Shown here piece by piece: positions 34,988 through 41,841 of a stretch of DNA of 64,000 nt. The stretch is from Anaerolineae bacterium UTCFX2. GTDB taxonomy: Bacteria; Chloroflexota; Anaerolineae; Anaerolineales; UBA4823. The translations under genes and the position numbers were made by a program. The stretch is from the NCBI GenBank assembly GCA_002050125.1, contig MWTA01000010.1:1-64000 (forward strand). Reading direction: 5' to 3'. The notes below the pieces were generated by a model. The model was not told the origin of the DNA, searched no databases, and worked only from the letters and a program-made list of their open reading frames with translations. Numbering within the stretch: the first letter of the stretch is position 1; each line of letters begins with the position of its first letter.

Positions 34988-35356
34988 ATGAAATCTCGAT
35001 CGCAGTTGATGGTTGAAAGGCTCAGAGATCTGCAGGCTTCCTCGCCGGATATCGAGGCATCCGCGGTGGTCAGCGTAGATGGGTTAAGCATCGCTTCGGC
35101 TTTGCCGCAGTACGTCGAGGAGGATCGAGTATCAGCCATGTCGGCGGCTATGCTTTCGCTTGGCGAGCGGATCGCTTCGGAGCTTGGACGCGGCGTGCTC
35201 GAACAGGTCTACATCAAGGGCGAACAGGGCTACGTAATCCTGATGTCGGTCGGGGAAGAAGCCGTGCTGACCGCGATGGCGCGCGAGCAGGCAAAGCTTG
35301 GACTGATCTTCCTGGACATGCGCCGCGCGGCTGAGGCGTTGACCAGGCTGATCTAG
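34988..35356 (+). CDS. Roadblock/LC7-domain protein
   Basis: 122 residues forming one Roadblock/LC7 domain (PDIEASAVVSVDGLSIASALP; AAMLSLGERIASELGRG; GYVILMSVGEEAVLTAMA). The family includes MglB-type GTPase regulators and many bacterial proteins of unknown partner. No small GTPase is encoded nearby, so the partner is open. It is the first gene of an operon with a V4R protein and a response regulator (gaps of 17 and 15 bases), with GGAAGGAG upstream. Confidence 0.88.
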   Translation: MKSRSQLMVERLRDLQASSPDIEASAVVSVDGLSIASALPQYVEEDRVSAMSAAMLSLGERIASELGRGVLEQVYIKGEQGYVILMSVGEEAVLTAMAREQAKLGLIFLDMRRAAEALTRLI

Positions 35357-35373
35357 AAGCGAGCAGGCAGGAA

Positions 35374-36009
35374 ATGGAACCAATTCCAAAAAGCGAATAC
35401 AACTACGCCAACAAGATCGCCCGGATATCCATCCAGGCGCTCCAGGACGTGATGGGCAAAAACGGATTGAACGCGGTGTTAAATCTGGCTCACCTGTCCC
35501 ATCTGATCGATAATTTCCCGCCGGACAACCTGGAGCGTGAATTCAACTTTGCGGATTTCTCGGCGTTGAACCTGGCGCTGGAGGAGATGTATGGGCCGCG
35601 CGGCGGGCGCGGGCTGGCGCTGCGCGCCGGGCGGGCGGCATTCGCCGACGCCCTGCGCAATTTCGGCGCGCTGGCGGGCGTGGGCGATCTGGCTTTTAAA
35701 GTCCTGCCTTTGCAAGCCAAGCTGCGCATCGGCATCCCGGCAATGGCTAAGATCTTTTCCCAGATCAGCGACCAGTATTCGACCGTGCGCGAAGAACCCG
35801 ACGTGTTTGTGTACACCATCCATCGCTGCCCGGTGTGCTGGGGTCGCCCGCGTTCGGATAAACCGGTCTGTTTCATCGCCACCGGTCTGCTGCAAGAGGG
35901 GCTCAAATGGGTTTCAGGCGGCAACGAATTTCGGGTTAACGAGTCGAAATGCATCGCGATGGGTGACGAGGTCTGCGATTTTGTCATCCAAAAGACCCCC
36001 ATCGGTTAG
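35374..36009 (+). CDS. V4R-domain protein
   Basis: 211 residues. The N-terminal part is helical (NKIARISIQALQDVMGKNGLNAVL). The C-terminal V4R domain has the expected metal-binding cysteines HRCPVCWG, KPVCF and SKCIAMGDEVCDFVI. V4R domains bind small hydrophobic ligands in other proteins and often act as sensors; here the domain stands alone. Its place between a Roadblock protein and a receiver protein suggests an input role. This is inference. Confidence 0.85.
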   Translation: MEPIPKSEYNYANKIARISIQALQDVMGKNGLNAVLNLAHLSHLIDNFPPDNLEREFNFADFSALNLALEEMYGPRGGRGLALRAGRAAFADALRNFGALAGVGDLAFKVLPLQAKLRIGIPAMAKIFSQISDQYSTVREEPDVFVYTIHRCPVCWGRPRSDKPVCFIATGLLQEGLKWVSGGNEFRVNESKCIAMGDEVCDFVIQKTPIG

Positions 36010-36024
36010 CGCGGGAATGATGTA

Positions 36025-36879
36025 GTGGACGAGAAAAGAAACAGTCTGCTGATTGTTGAAGACGACGTCGATGTGGCGGAGATGCTGACCGCGTATTTTC
36101 GCGGTCAGAATTACGAAACCTATACGGTCTACTGGGGCGAGGATGCGCTCAACACCTGCCGCACGGCTCACCCAGACTTGATCATCCTGGACATTCGCCT
36201 GCCCGATATTGACGGGTTTGAAGTGGCGCGGCGGTTGAGGAACAACCAGCGCACTATGGACATCCCGATCATTTTTTTGACCGAACGGCGCGAGCGCAAG
36301 GACCGGCTGCAGGGATTGCAGCTCGGCGCGGATGACTACATCACCAAACCCTTCGATATCCAGGAACTGCGGCTGAGGGTGAGAAACTCACTCCGCCGCT
36401 CGACCACCGGTCCGCTCACCAACCCGGTCACCGGGCTGGCGGAGGGCAACCTGGTCAACGAACGCCTGCGCGAATGCCTCAGCCGCGGTGATTGGGGTTT
36501 GCTGGTGGTCGCAATTGAAAATCTGAACAGTTTTAGCGAGGCGTACGGATTTATCGCCGCAGACGACGTTCTGCGCGCGGTCAGCCTGATGATCTACAAC
36601 GCGCTGCGTAGTTTGGGCGGCGTGAACGATTTCATCGGTCACCTGGGCGCGACCGAATTTGTGCTGGTGACCCATCCCAAAGACCTGCCCGGGTTGGAAG
36701 AGCGCATCCGGGGGCGGCTGGAGCAATCTCTGGAGTATTTCTACCCGCTCAAGGATCGCGGGGGGGCGCAGACCAACGATGGTCGGCTGAAGGTGCGCCT
36801 CGGGCGCCTGGCTGCCGGCGAGGCGGGCATTAAAAACCTAGAAGAGCTGAAATCCGGGCTGATTCAGCAAATCTCCTGA
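36025..36879 (+). CDS. Response regulator with degenerate GGDEF domain
   Basis: 284 residues. The receiver domain has the acidic pair EDD, phospho-acceptor Asp56 (LIILDIRLPDIDG) and Lys108 (TKPFD). The output half looks like a shortened GGDEF domain: DWGLLVVAIENLNSFSEAYGF, then HLGATEFVLV, where GATEF (208-212) stands for GG(D/E)EF. Loss of the second Gly and the acidic residue makes cyclase activity unlikely; it may bind nucleotide or only mediate contacts. The start is GTG 36025. No sensor kinase is in the operon. Confidence 0.85.
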   Translation: MDEKRNSLLIVEDDVDVAEMLTAYFRGQNYETYTVYWGEDALNTCRTAHPDLIILDIRLPDIDGFEVARRLRNNQRTMDIPIIFLTERRERKDRLQGLQLGADDYITKPFDIQELRLRVRNSLRRSTTGPLTNPVTGLAEGNLVNERLRECLSRGDWGLLVVAIENLNSFSEAYGFIAADDVLRAVSLMIYNALRSLGGVNDFIGHLGATEFVLVTHPKDLPGLEERIRGRLEQSLEYFYPLKDRGGAQTNDGRLKVRLGRLAAGEAGIKNLEELKSGLIQQIS

Positions 36880-36888
36880 TGGTATGCT

Positions 36889-37647
36889 GTGAAACTAACC
36901 CTGATCATCCCTACCTATAACGAAGCCGAAAACCTGCCCAGGCTGATCGACAAGCTGCTTTCGCTGCCGCTGCCGGATCTGCAGGTGCTGATTGTGGACG
37001 ACAACAGTCCGGATGGAACCGGCGAGATCGCCGAACGGCTAAGCACTGAAAACCCCGGTCGCATTTCGGTCATCCATCGCCCGGGCAAGCTGGGTCTGGG
37101 AACCGCTTACATTCAGGGGTTCGAGCGGGCGCTGTTGGATGGCGCCCAGGCAGTCGGACAGATGGACGCCGACTTTTCCCACCCGCCGGATAAGATTCCC
37201 GAGATGGTCGAGACGCTGCAATTCTGCGACATAGTGCTTGGCTCGCGCTATGTGCCGGGCGGCAGCGTTGACCTGCGCTGGCCGCTGTGGCGCAAATCGC
37301 TTTCGGCTTTTGGAAATTTCTACGCTCGGACCATATTGGGATTGCCCGTTCGTGATGTGACCGGCGGGTTCCGCATCTGGCGGCGGGAGACGCTGCAGGG
37401 AATGCCCTTGAACCGCATTTGCTCAAACGGTTACGCCTTCCAGGTGGAGATGGCTTACGTAGCCGCCTGTCTGGGTTTTTTCTCTATCGAAGTGCCGATT
37501 TATTTTGCGGACCGGCGCTGGGGGACCTCGAAGATGTCATTCCGCATCCAGCGCGAAGCTGCGATCCGGGTCTGGCATATTCTGTTGCGCTACCGCGATC
37601 TGCGCTCGGGCGAGCGCGCTCAAGTCCCCAGCCAGCCGCGTTCGTAA
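36889..37647 (+). CDS. GT2 glycosyltransferase, polyprenol-phosphate mannose synthase-like
   Basis: 252 residues with a GT-A fold. Motifs IIPTYNEAENLPRLI, IVDDNSPDGTGEIAERL, GKLGLGTAYIQGFERA and QMDADFSHPPDKIPEM (DXD-type) match dolichol-phosphate mannosyltransferase (DPM1). It should transfer a sugar from a nucleotide donor to polyprenyl phosphate at the inner face of the membrane, feeding glycosylation outside. The start GTG lies 9 bases after the response regulator stop, so it is probably in the same operon. Confidence 0.87.
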   Translation: MKLTLIIPTYNEAENLPRLIDKLLSLPLPDLQVLIVDDNSPDGTGEIAERLSTENPGRISVIHRPGKLGLGTAYIQGFERALLDGAQAVGQMDADFSHPPDKIPEMVETLQFCDIVLGSRYVPGGSVDLRWPLWRKSLSAFGNFYARTILGLPVRDVTGGFRIWRRETLQGMPLNRICSNGYAFQVEMAYVAACLGFFSIEVPIYFADRRWGTSKMSFRIQREAAIRVWHILLRYRDLRSGERAQVPSQPRS

Positions 37648-37693
37648 GCGCGGCAGCAACCCCACCTGCTCGAAACAATTAATCGCGCGCCAT

Positions 37694-38959
37694 ATGGATT
37701 CGTTTTCGCTGATGCAAAGGAATTTCCGCAATTTGTATGCGGATGCCTTCTGGTTTGGGGTGCTTTCCGGAACTACGGTGGCGTTCCTGGCGATCTTTGC
37801 CGCCCGGTTGGGGGCAAGCAGCTTTCAAATCGGGCTGCTGACGGCTGGTCCGGCGCTGGTGAACCTAGCGGTTTCGCTGCCGGCGGCGCGCTGGATGGAA
37901 AGGCGATCGCTGATTGAGGTTTCTTTCTGGTCGGCGGTGTTGAGCCGGGTGGGGTACTTCGCCTTGATCCTGCTGCCCTGGATTTTTAACCAGCACGGTC
38001 AGGTTCGGTCGATGATCTGGATTACGCTTTATATTTCGCTGCCGGCAACCCTGTGGGTGATCGGCTTCAATGCGCTGTTCGCCGAGGCTGTCCCCAGCCA
38101 GTATCGCGCTGAGGTGGTGGGCAAGCGCAACGCGCTGCTGGCAATCAGTATGACGATCGCGACTTTACTGAGCGGGTTGCTGCTCGAGCGGATTACATTT
38201 CCATTGAACTACCAGGCGGTGTTTGGTTTGGGGGCGTTGGGCGCCGCGTTGAGCGCCTATCACCTGGCGCTTTTGCGGTCGGCACCCCGCAGCCCGCCTC
38301 CCCGCACGAACGGGTTTGGGTTGGGCGGAGTGGCGCAGTTCCGGAGTCTGCTGCGCAAGGTGGAGCAGCTGCCATTGGGCGGCGGCACGGCGCTGCGTTC
38401 TTTCCTGCACCTGGATCTGCTGCGCGGCCGGCTGGGTTCTTTTATGGCTGCGTACTTGCTGGTTTATACGTTTCAATATCTGTGCATCCCGATCTTTCCA
38501 CTGGTATATGTGGCTGACTTGAAGTTGTCGGACGGAATGATCAGCCTGGGGAGCGGGTTGTTCTACGCTATGATGTTCCTGGTCTCGCTGCGTCTCAAAT
38601 GGCTGGCGGCGCGCTTCAGTCACCACCAGTTGTTGACGGCGGCTGCGATAGGGTTGGCTTCCTATCCGCTGATAATGGGGTTGGCGCGCGGACCCGGGTT
38701 GTACCTGGTTGGCTCGATAACGGGAGGGGTGGTTTATGCCGTGCTGAGCGCGAGCCTGGTCAACCGCTTAATGGAGGTCGTGCCCGAACAGGAGCGCGCT
38801 GCGGGGATGGCTTTCCACAATCTGGCGCTGAACCTGGGCATCCTGGCTGGCTCGCTGACCGGACCGCTGCTAGGAGGCTGGTTGGGAAATCAGGAAGGGC
38901 TGATGCTGGGAGCCGGGTTACGCCTGTTCGCGGGGCTGCTCATGATCTGGTGGGGCTAA
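37694..38959 (+). CDS. MFS transporter
   Basis: About 421 residues with 11-12 transmembrane helices (FWFGVLSGTTVAFLAIFAARLGASSFQIG at the start; NLALNLGILAGSLTGPLLGGWLG near the end). The substrate is unknown. The start is ATG 37694; the open frame before it is a shadow of the glycosyltransferase. Its last 42 bases overlap the 3' end of rsmA on the other strand. Confidence 0.85.
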   Translation: MDSFSLMQRNFRNLYADAFWFGVLSGTTVAFLAIFAARLGASSFQIGLLTAGPALVNLAVSLPAARWMERRSLIEVSFWSAVLSRVGYFALILLPWIFNQHGQVRSMIWITLYISLPATLWVIGFNALFAEAVPSQYRAEVVGKRNALLAISMTIATLLSGLLLERITFPLNYQAVFGLGALGAALSAYHLALLRSAPRSPPPRTNGFGLGGVAQFRSLLRKVEQLPLGGGTALRSFLHLDLLRGRLGSFMAAYLLVYTFQYLCIPIFPLVYVADLKLSDGMISLGSGLFYAMMFLVSLRLKWLAARFSHHQLLTAAAIGLASYPLIMGLARGPGLYLVGSITGGVVYAVLSASLVNRLMEVVPEQERAAGMAFHNLALNLGILAGSLTGPLLGGWLGNQEGLMLGAGLRLFAGLLMIWWG

Positions 38960-39799
38960 AGCCTCGACAACCTGGGTCAGCCTCCGCCATTCGTCCAGGC
39001 TGAGCGTTTCAGCCCGGCGCATCGGGTCGATCTCCGCTGCGGCGAGGATTTCCGCGGCGCCCTGCGCCTGCCAGTGCATGCCGCCCGCCAGGGAGTTGCG
39101 CAGCGTTTTGCGCTTCTGCGCGAACCCCGCCTTTGCCAGCCGGAAGAAGAGCGGCAGGCGTTCTCTGGCGACAACCGGCTCGGGATAGAGATCGACGCGG
39201 ATCACCGCCGAATCGACCTTTGGCGGCGGGTAAAAAGCGCCCGCTGGAATATGAGCCACGATCTGCGCCCGACCGTAAACCTGCACGCTGAGCCCCAGCA
39301 GGCTCAGCTCGCCGGCTGTGGCGCAAGCCCGCTCCGCCACCGCGCGCTGAACCGTGAGCGCCAACCGGCGCGGCGGCGCAGCGGTCTCCAGCAGTTTGCG
39401 CAGCAGCGTCGAGGTGATGTAGTAGGGGATGTTGGCGACGACCAGATAGCCCGGTTCGTCAGCCGCGCCGCCAACCAGCGCCCGCAAGTCGAGCTTTAAG
39501 ATATCCCCCTGAACCAGCTCCACGTTGGGATAATCCTGCAACTGGTCTTCCAGGATCGGGATCAACGCCCGATCGAGTTCCACGCAGACCACGCGCCGCG
39601 CGGCTCGAGCCAAGTGGCGCGTCAACCCGCCCAGCCCCGGACCGATCTCGAGCACGGTTTCATCCGGCTGAATCTCCGCGGCTTGCGTGATTTTCTGCAG
39701 CGCGGCTTCGTCCACCAGGAAATTCTGACCCAGGTTTTTGTGCGGGCGCAGACCGTATCTCCTGAGCAGCGCCGCTGGATTTTGCGGGGTGGAGTTCAT
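38918..39799 (-). CDS. rsmA: 16S rRNA (adenine1518-N6/adenine1519-N6)-dimethyltransferase
   Basis: 293 residues. Motifs HKNLGQNFL, VLEIGPGLGGLTRHLA, LVVANIPYYITS and AGFAQKRKTLRNSL are characteristic of KsgA/RsmA, which dimethylates two adenines at the 3' end of 16S rRNA. The start is ATG 39799: a TATAAT lies exactly six bases upstream (39811-39806) and there is no ribosome-binding site, so a leaderless mRNA is predicted. It overlaps the convergent MFS gene by 42 bases. Confidence 0.95.
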   Translation of the reverse strand: MNSTPQNPAALLRRYGLRPHKNLGQNFLVDEAALQKITQAAEIQPDETVLEIGPGLGGLTRHLARAARRVVCVELDRALIPILEDQLQDYPNVELVQGDILKLDLRALVGGAADEPGYLVVANIPYYITSTLLRKLLETAAPPRRLALTVQRAVAERACATAGELSLLGLSVQVYGRAQIVAHIPAGAFYPPPKVDSAVIRVDLYPEPVVARERLPLFFRLAKAGFAQKRKTLRNSLAGGMHWQAQGAAEILAAAEIDPMRRAETLSLDEWRRLTQVVEALAPPDHEQPREQA

Positions 39800-39805
39800 G
39801 CGTTG

Positions 39806-39811
39806 ATTATA
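39806..39811 (-). promoter_or_regulatory. -10 element of rsmA (leaderless geometry)
   Basis: TATAAT on the minus strand, six bases (CAACGC), then ATG. The word TCAACGC occurs again 17 bases upstream; its meaning is unknown. Confidence 0.5.
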
Positions 39812-39843
39812 AGCGACGCGTTGATGATCGGCGGCGGAAAAAA

Positions 39844-39878
39844 GCGGCGCTCCGAGAGCTTCGGTCTCGGAGCGCCGC
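39844..39878 (-). terminator. Intrinsic terminator of the beta-helix gene
   Basis: Perfect 14-bp stem GCGGCGCTCCGAGA/TCTCGGAGCGCCGC with a 7-base loop, followed on the minus strand by six T. It ends the tad-like operon. Confidence 0.88.
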
Positions 39879-39902
39879 CGGCTGAACCGCATACCGGATG
39901 GG

Positions 39903-41765
39903 TCAATCCTTGTAGATGAATGGGAGATGGATGGGCGCCGGAGCGCCGATCCCCAGCGGGTCGTTTTCCGGCACGATCAGCCGGACGATGCCGTGCGGGC
40001 TGATGCCGATCCCAAAGCGGGCGTTGAGCAGTATCGCGTCGATATATTTCTCGGGCTCCTTATACTCGTCGTCCAGAATGGTGATAACAAAGGATTTGGG
40101 CGCGCTGTCGCCCGCCTCCCAGGTGAGCGTGCCGGAAAACGGCACGAAATCATAGATGGGCGGCGACCAGTAGGTGTAATCCACGCTCACCTTCTGGTTT
40201 TTGCCATCAAAACGATTGAGCGTGACGATTACGGTCACATTCACCGGACCGACGCCTTCGTGTACGCCATCGTCTTCGGTGTAAATGGGCTTGTTAAAGC
40301 TTGCCCACCCCGCCGTGACCAGCTCGTATGCGCCAATATCGCACACCGAGACGCCGTTTTCGTCCCCGTCCACCGGGCGAAAGACGCCGCGCTGATCGGT
40401 GCGGGCGCAGTACCCTTCCCGTCCGGTGTCGATCGCCGGGCTGCCCGCCTGCAGCTTGTGGGTGGCGGTGTTGAAACCGCTTTCCTGCGTCAAGACATCG
40501 AGTTTGGGGTCCTGATTCTTGATGTCGCCGGGCCAGCTCAGCGCGCAGGTGTTGACGTCTTCGAGGTTGCGCCCCTGGGAGATGATCTGAGCGCGTGACC
40601 CGCGATTGAGGCAGTTCGGATCGGCGCCGTTTCTGGCGAAGATGGAGTTGGCAACCGTCGTCTTCCCGTTGTAGTTGTACAGGCTGGCGCCGGCGCTGGC
40701 GTTATTGCTGTAGAACGTGGTGTGGACAAGCCGCAAGTTGAACGTGTTATAGATGCCGCCGCCGCCCTCGTAGTCCTGTGGATTGCCGTTGGCGGTGTTG
40801 GCGCTCAACGTGACATTGGTCAAGGCGGCAGCGCCCTCGTTATAGATGCCGCCGCCGCTCGTGGCAGCCAGGTTGTTGTTAATCGTGACCGATTGGAGGT
40901 CCAGGTTATAGTTGCTGTAAATTCCACCGCCGGAATTTGCCTGGTTGTTGCTGATCGTGGATTCGAGCAGGGTGAATTTTTTATCGTTGTAAATTCCTCC
41001 GCCCTCGGTGGACGCCTGGTTGCCGGAAAAGAGCACGCCGGTGAAATACATCTCGGCGGAATCGGTGCCGCTCACCCCGCCGCCTCTTCTGGCTTTGTTG
41101 TTGATGATGGACGTGATCGAAATGTCCAGGTCGCCGTCGCTGTAAATCCCGCCGCCCTCATGGGTGGCGGTGAGGCTGCCGTTCTCCTGGATGGCGCTGT
41201 TGGTGATCGAGACATATGCCAGCGCGTTCGAGATGCCGGCGCCCTGGATTGCCGTGTTTCCAGTAACGAGTACATCGTCCAGGTTCAGGAGACCCATGTT
41301 CAAGATGCCCCCGCCGCCCAGGTTGTCGTTGGGCGGCGGCTGACCGCCGGTGATGGTCAAGCCGGTGATCGTGACGGTAGTTCCCGAATGGATGTAAAAC
41401 ACGCGGTCGAGCGTCTTGCCGTCGATGACGGTTAAATTTCGCCCGTTACCGGCGATGGTCAGGCTGTCTTTGATGTTGAAGTCGCCGGTTTGATTGTTGA
41501 TCTCATTGGCGCCCGTCCGGGTGATCGCGTAGGTCTGAGCGCCGACCAGCCCAAAGGTAATCGTATCCGCGCCCGGATGGGCGTTGGCGGCATGGATCGC
41601 CTCGCGCAAAGAGCAGTGATCGTCGCAGACGCCGTCCAGGGTGTCGTCGGTCGTCGTGACCGTATAGACCGCGCCGGCAACCTGGGAGGGCGAAAAGACC
41701 GGGGCAAAACTGATCAACCAGAGCCCGGCTGCAAGCAGTCGGGGTAACCAATGTGAGAAATTCAT
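39903..41765 (-). CDS. Secreted right-handed beta-helix protein with CSLREA, choice-of-anchor Q and Calx-beta domains
   Basis: 620 residues. After the signal peptide comes the CSLREA motif (DDHCSLREAIHAAN). About ten beta-helix coils follow with repeated GGGIYN/GGGIYS turns (about 150-370). Then a choice-of-anchor-Q-type segment (GSPAIDTGREGYC, DIGAYELV), a Calx-beta-like domain (about 490-600; VSVDYTYWSPP, FVITILDDEYKEPEKY) and the tail HLPFIYKD. It is a surface protein, possibly an adhesin or polysaccharide-binding protein. It follows the giant TadE-type gene by 76 bases, with AGGAG before the ATG. Confidence 0.85.
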   Translation of the reverse strand: MNFSHWLPRLLAAGLWLISFAPVFSPSQVAGAVYTVTTTDDTLDGVCDDHCSLREAIHAANAHPGADTITFGLVGAQTYAITRTGANEINNQTGDFNIKDSLTIAGNGRNLTVIDGKTLDRVFYIHSGTTVTITGLTITGGQPPPNDNLGGGGILNMGLLNLDDVLVTGNTAIQGAGISNALAYVSITNSAIQENGSLTATHEGGGIYSDGDLDISITSIINNKARRGGGVSGTDSAEMYFTGVLFSGNQASTEGGGIYNDKKFTLLESTISNNQANSGGGIYSNYNLDLQSVTINNNLAATSGGGIYNEGAAALTNVTLSANTANGNPQDYEGGGGIYNTFNLRLVHTTFYSNNASAGASLYNYNGKTTVANSIFARNGADPNCLNRGSRAQIISQGRNLEDVNTCALSWPGDIKNQDPKLDVLTQESGFNTATHKLQAGSPAIDTGREGYCARTDQRGVFRPVDGDENGVSVCDIGAYELVTAGWASFNKPIYTEDDGVHEGVGPVNVTVIVTLNRFDGKNQKVSVDYTYWSPPIYDFVPFSGTLTWEAGDSAPKSFVITILDDEYKEPEKYIDAILLNARFGIGISPHGIVRLIVPENDPLGIGAPAPIHLPFIYKD

Positions 41766-41841
41766 CGGCTGGCGCTCCTATTTGGATAGGGGGAATGGGG
41801 CAAGCCGGATGTTGCATCCGGCTTGCTGTTGGATCGTTGAC

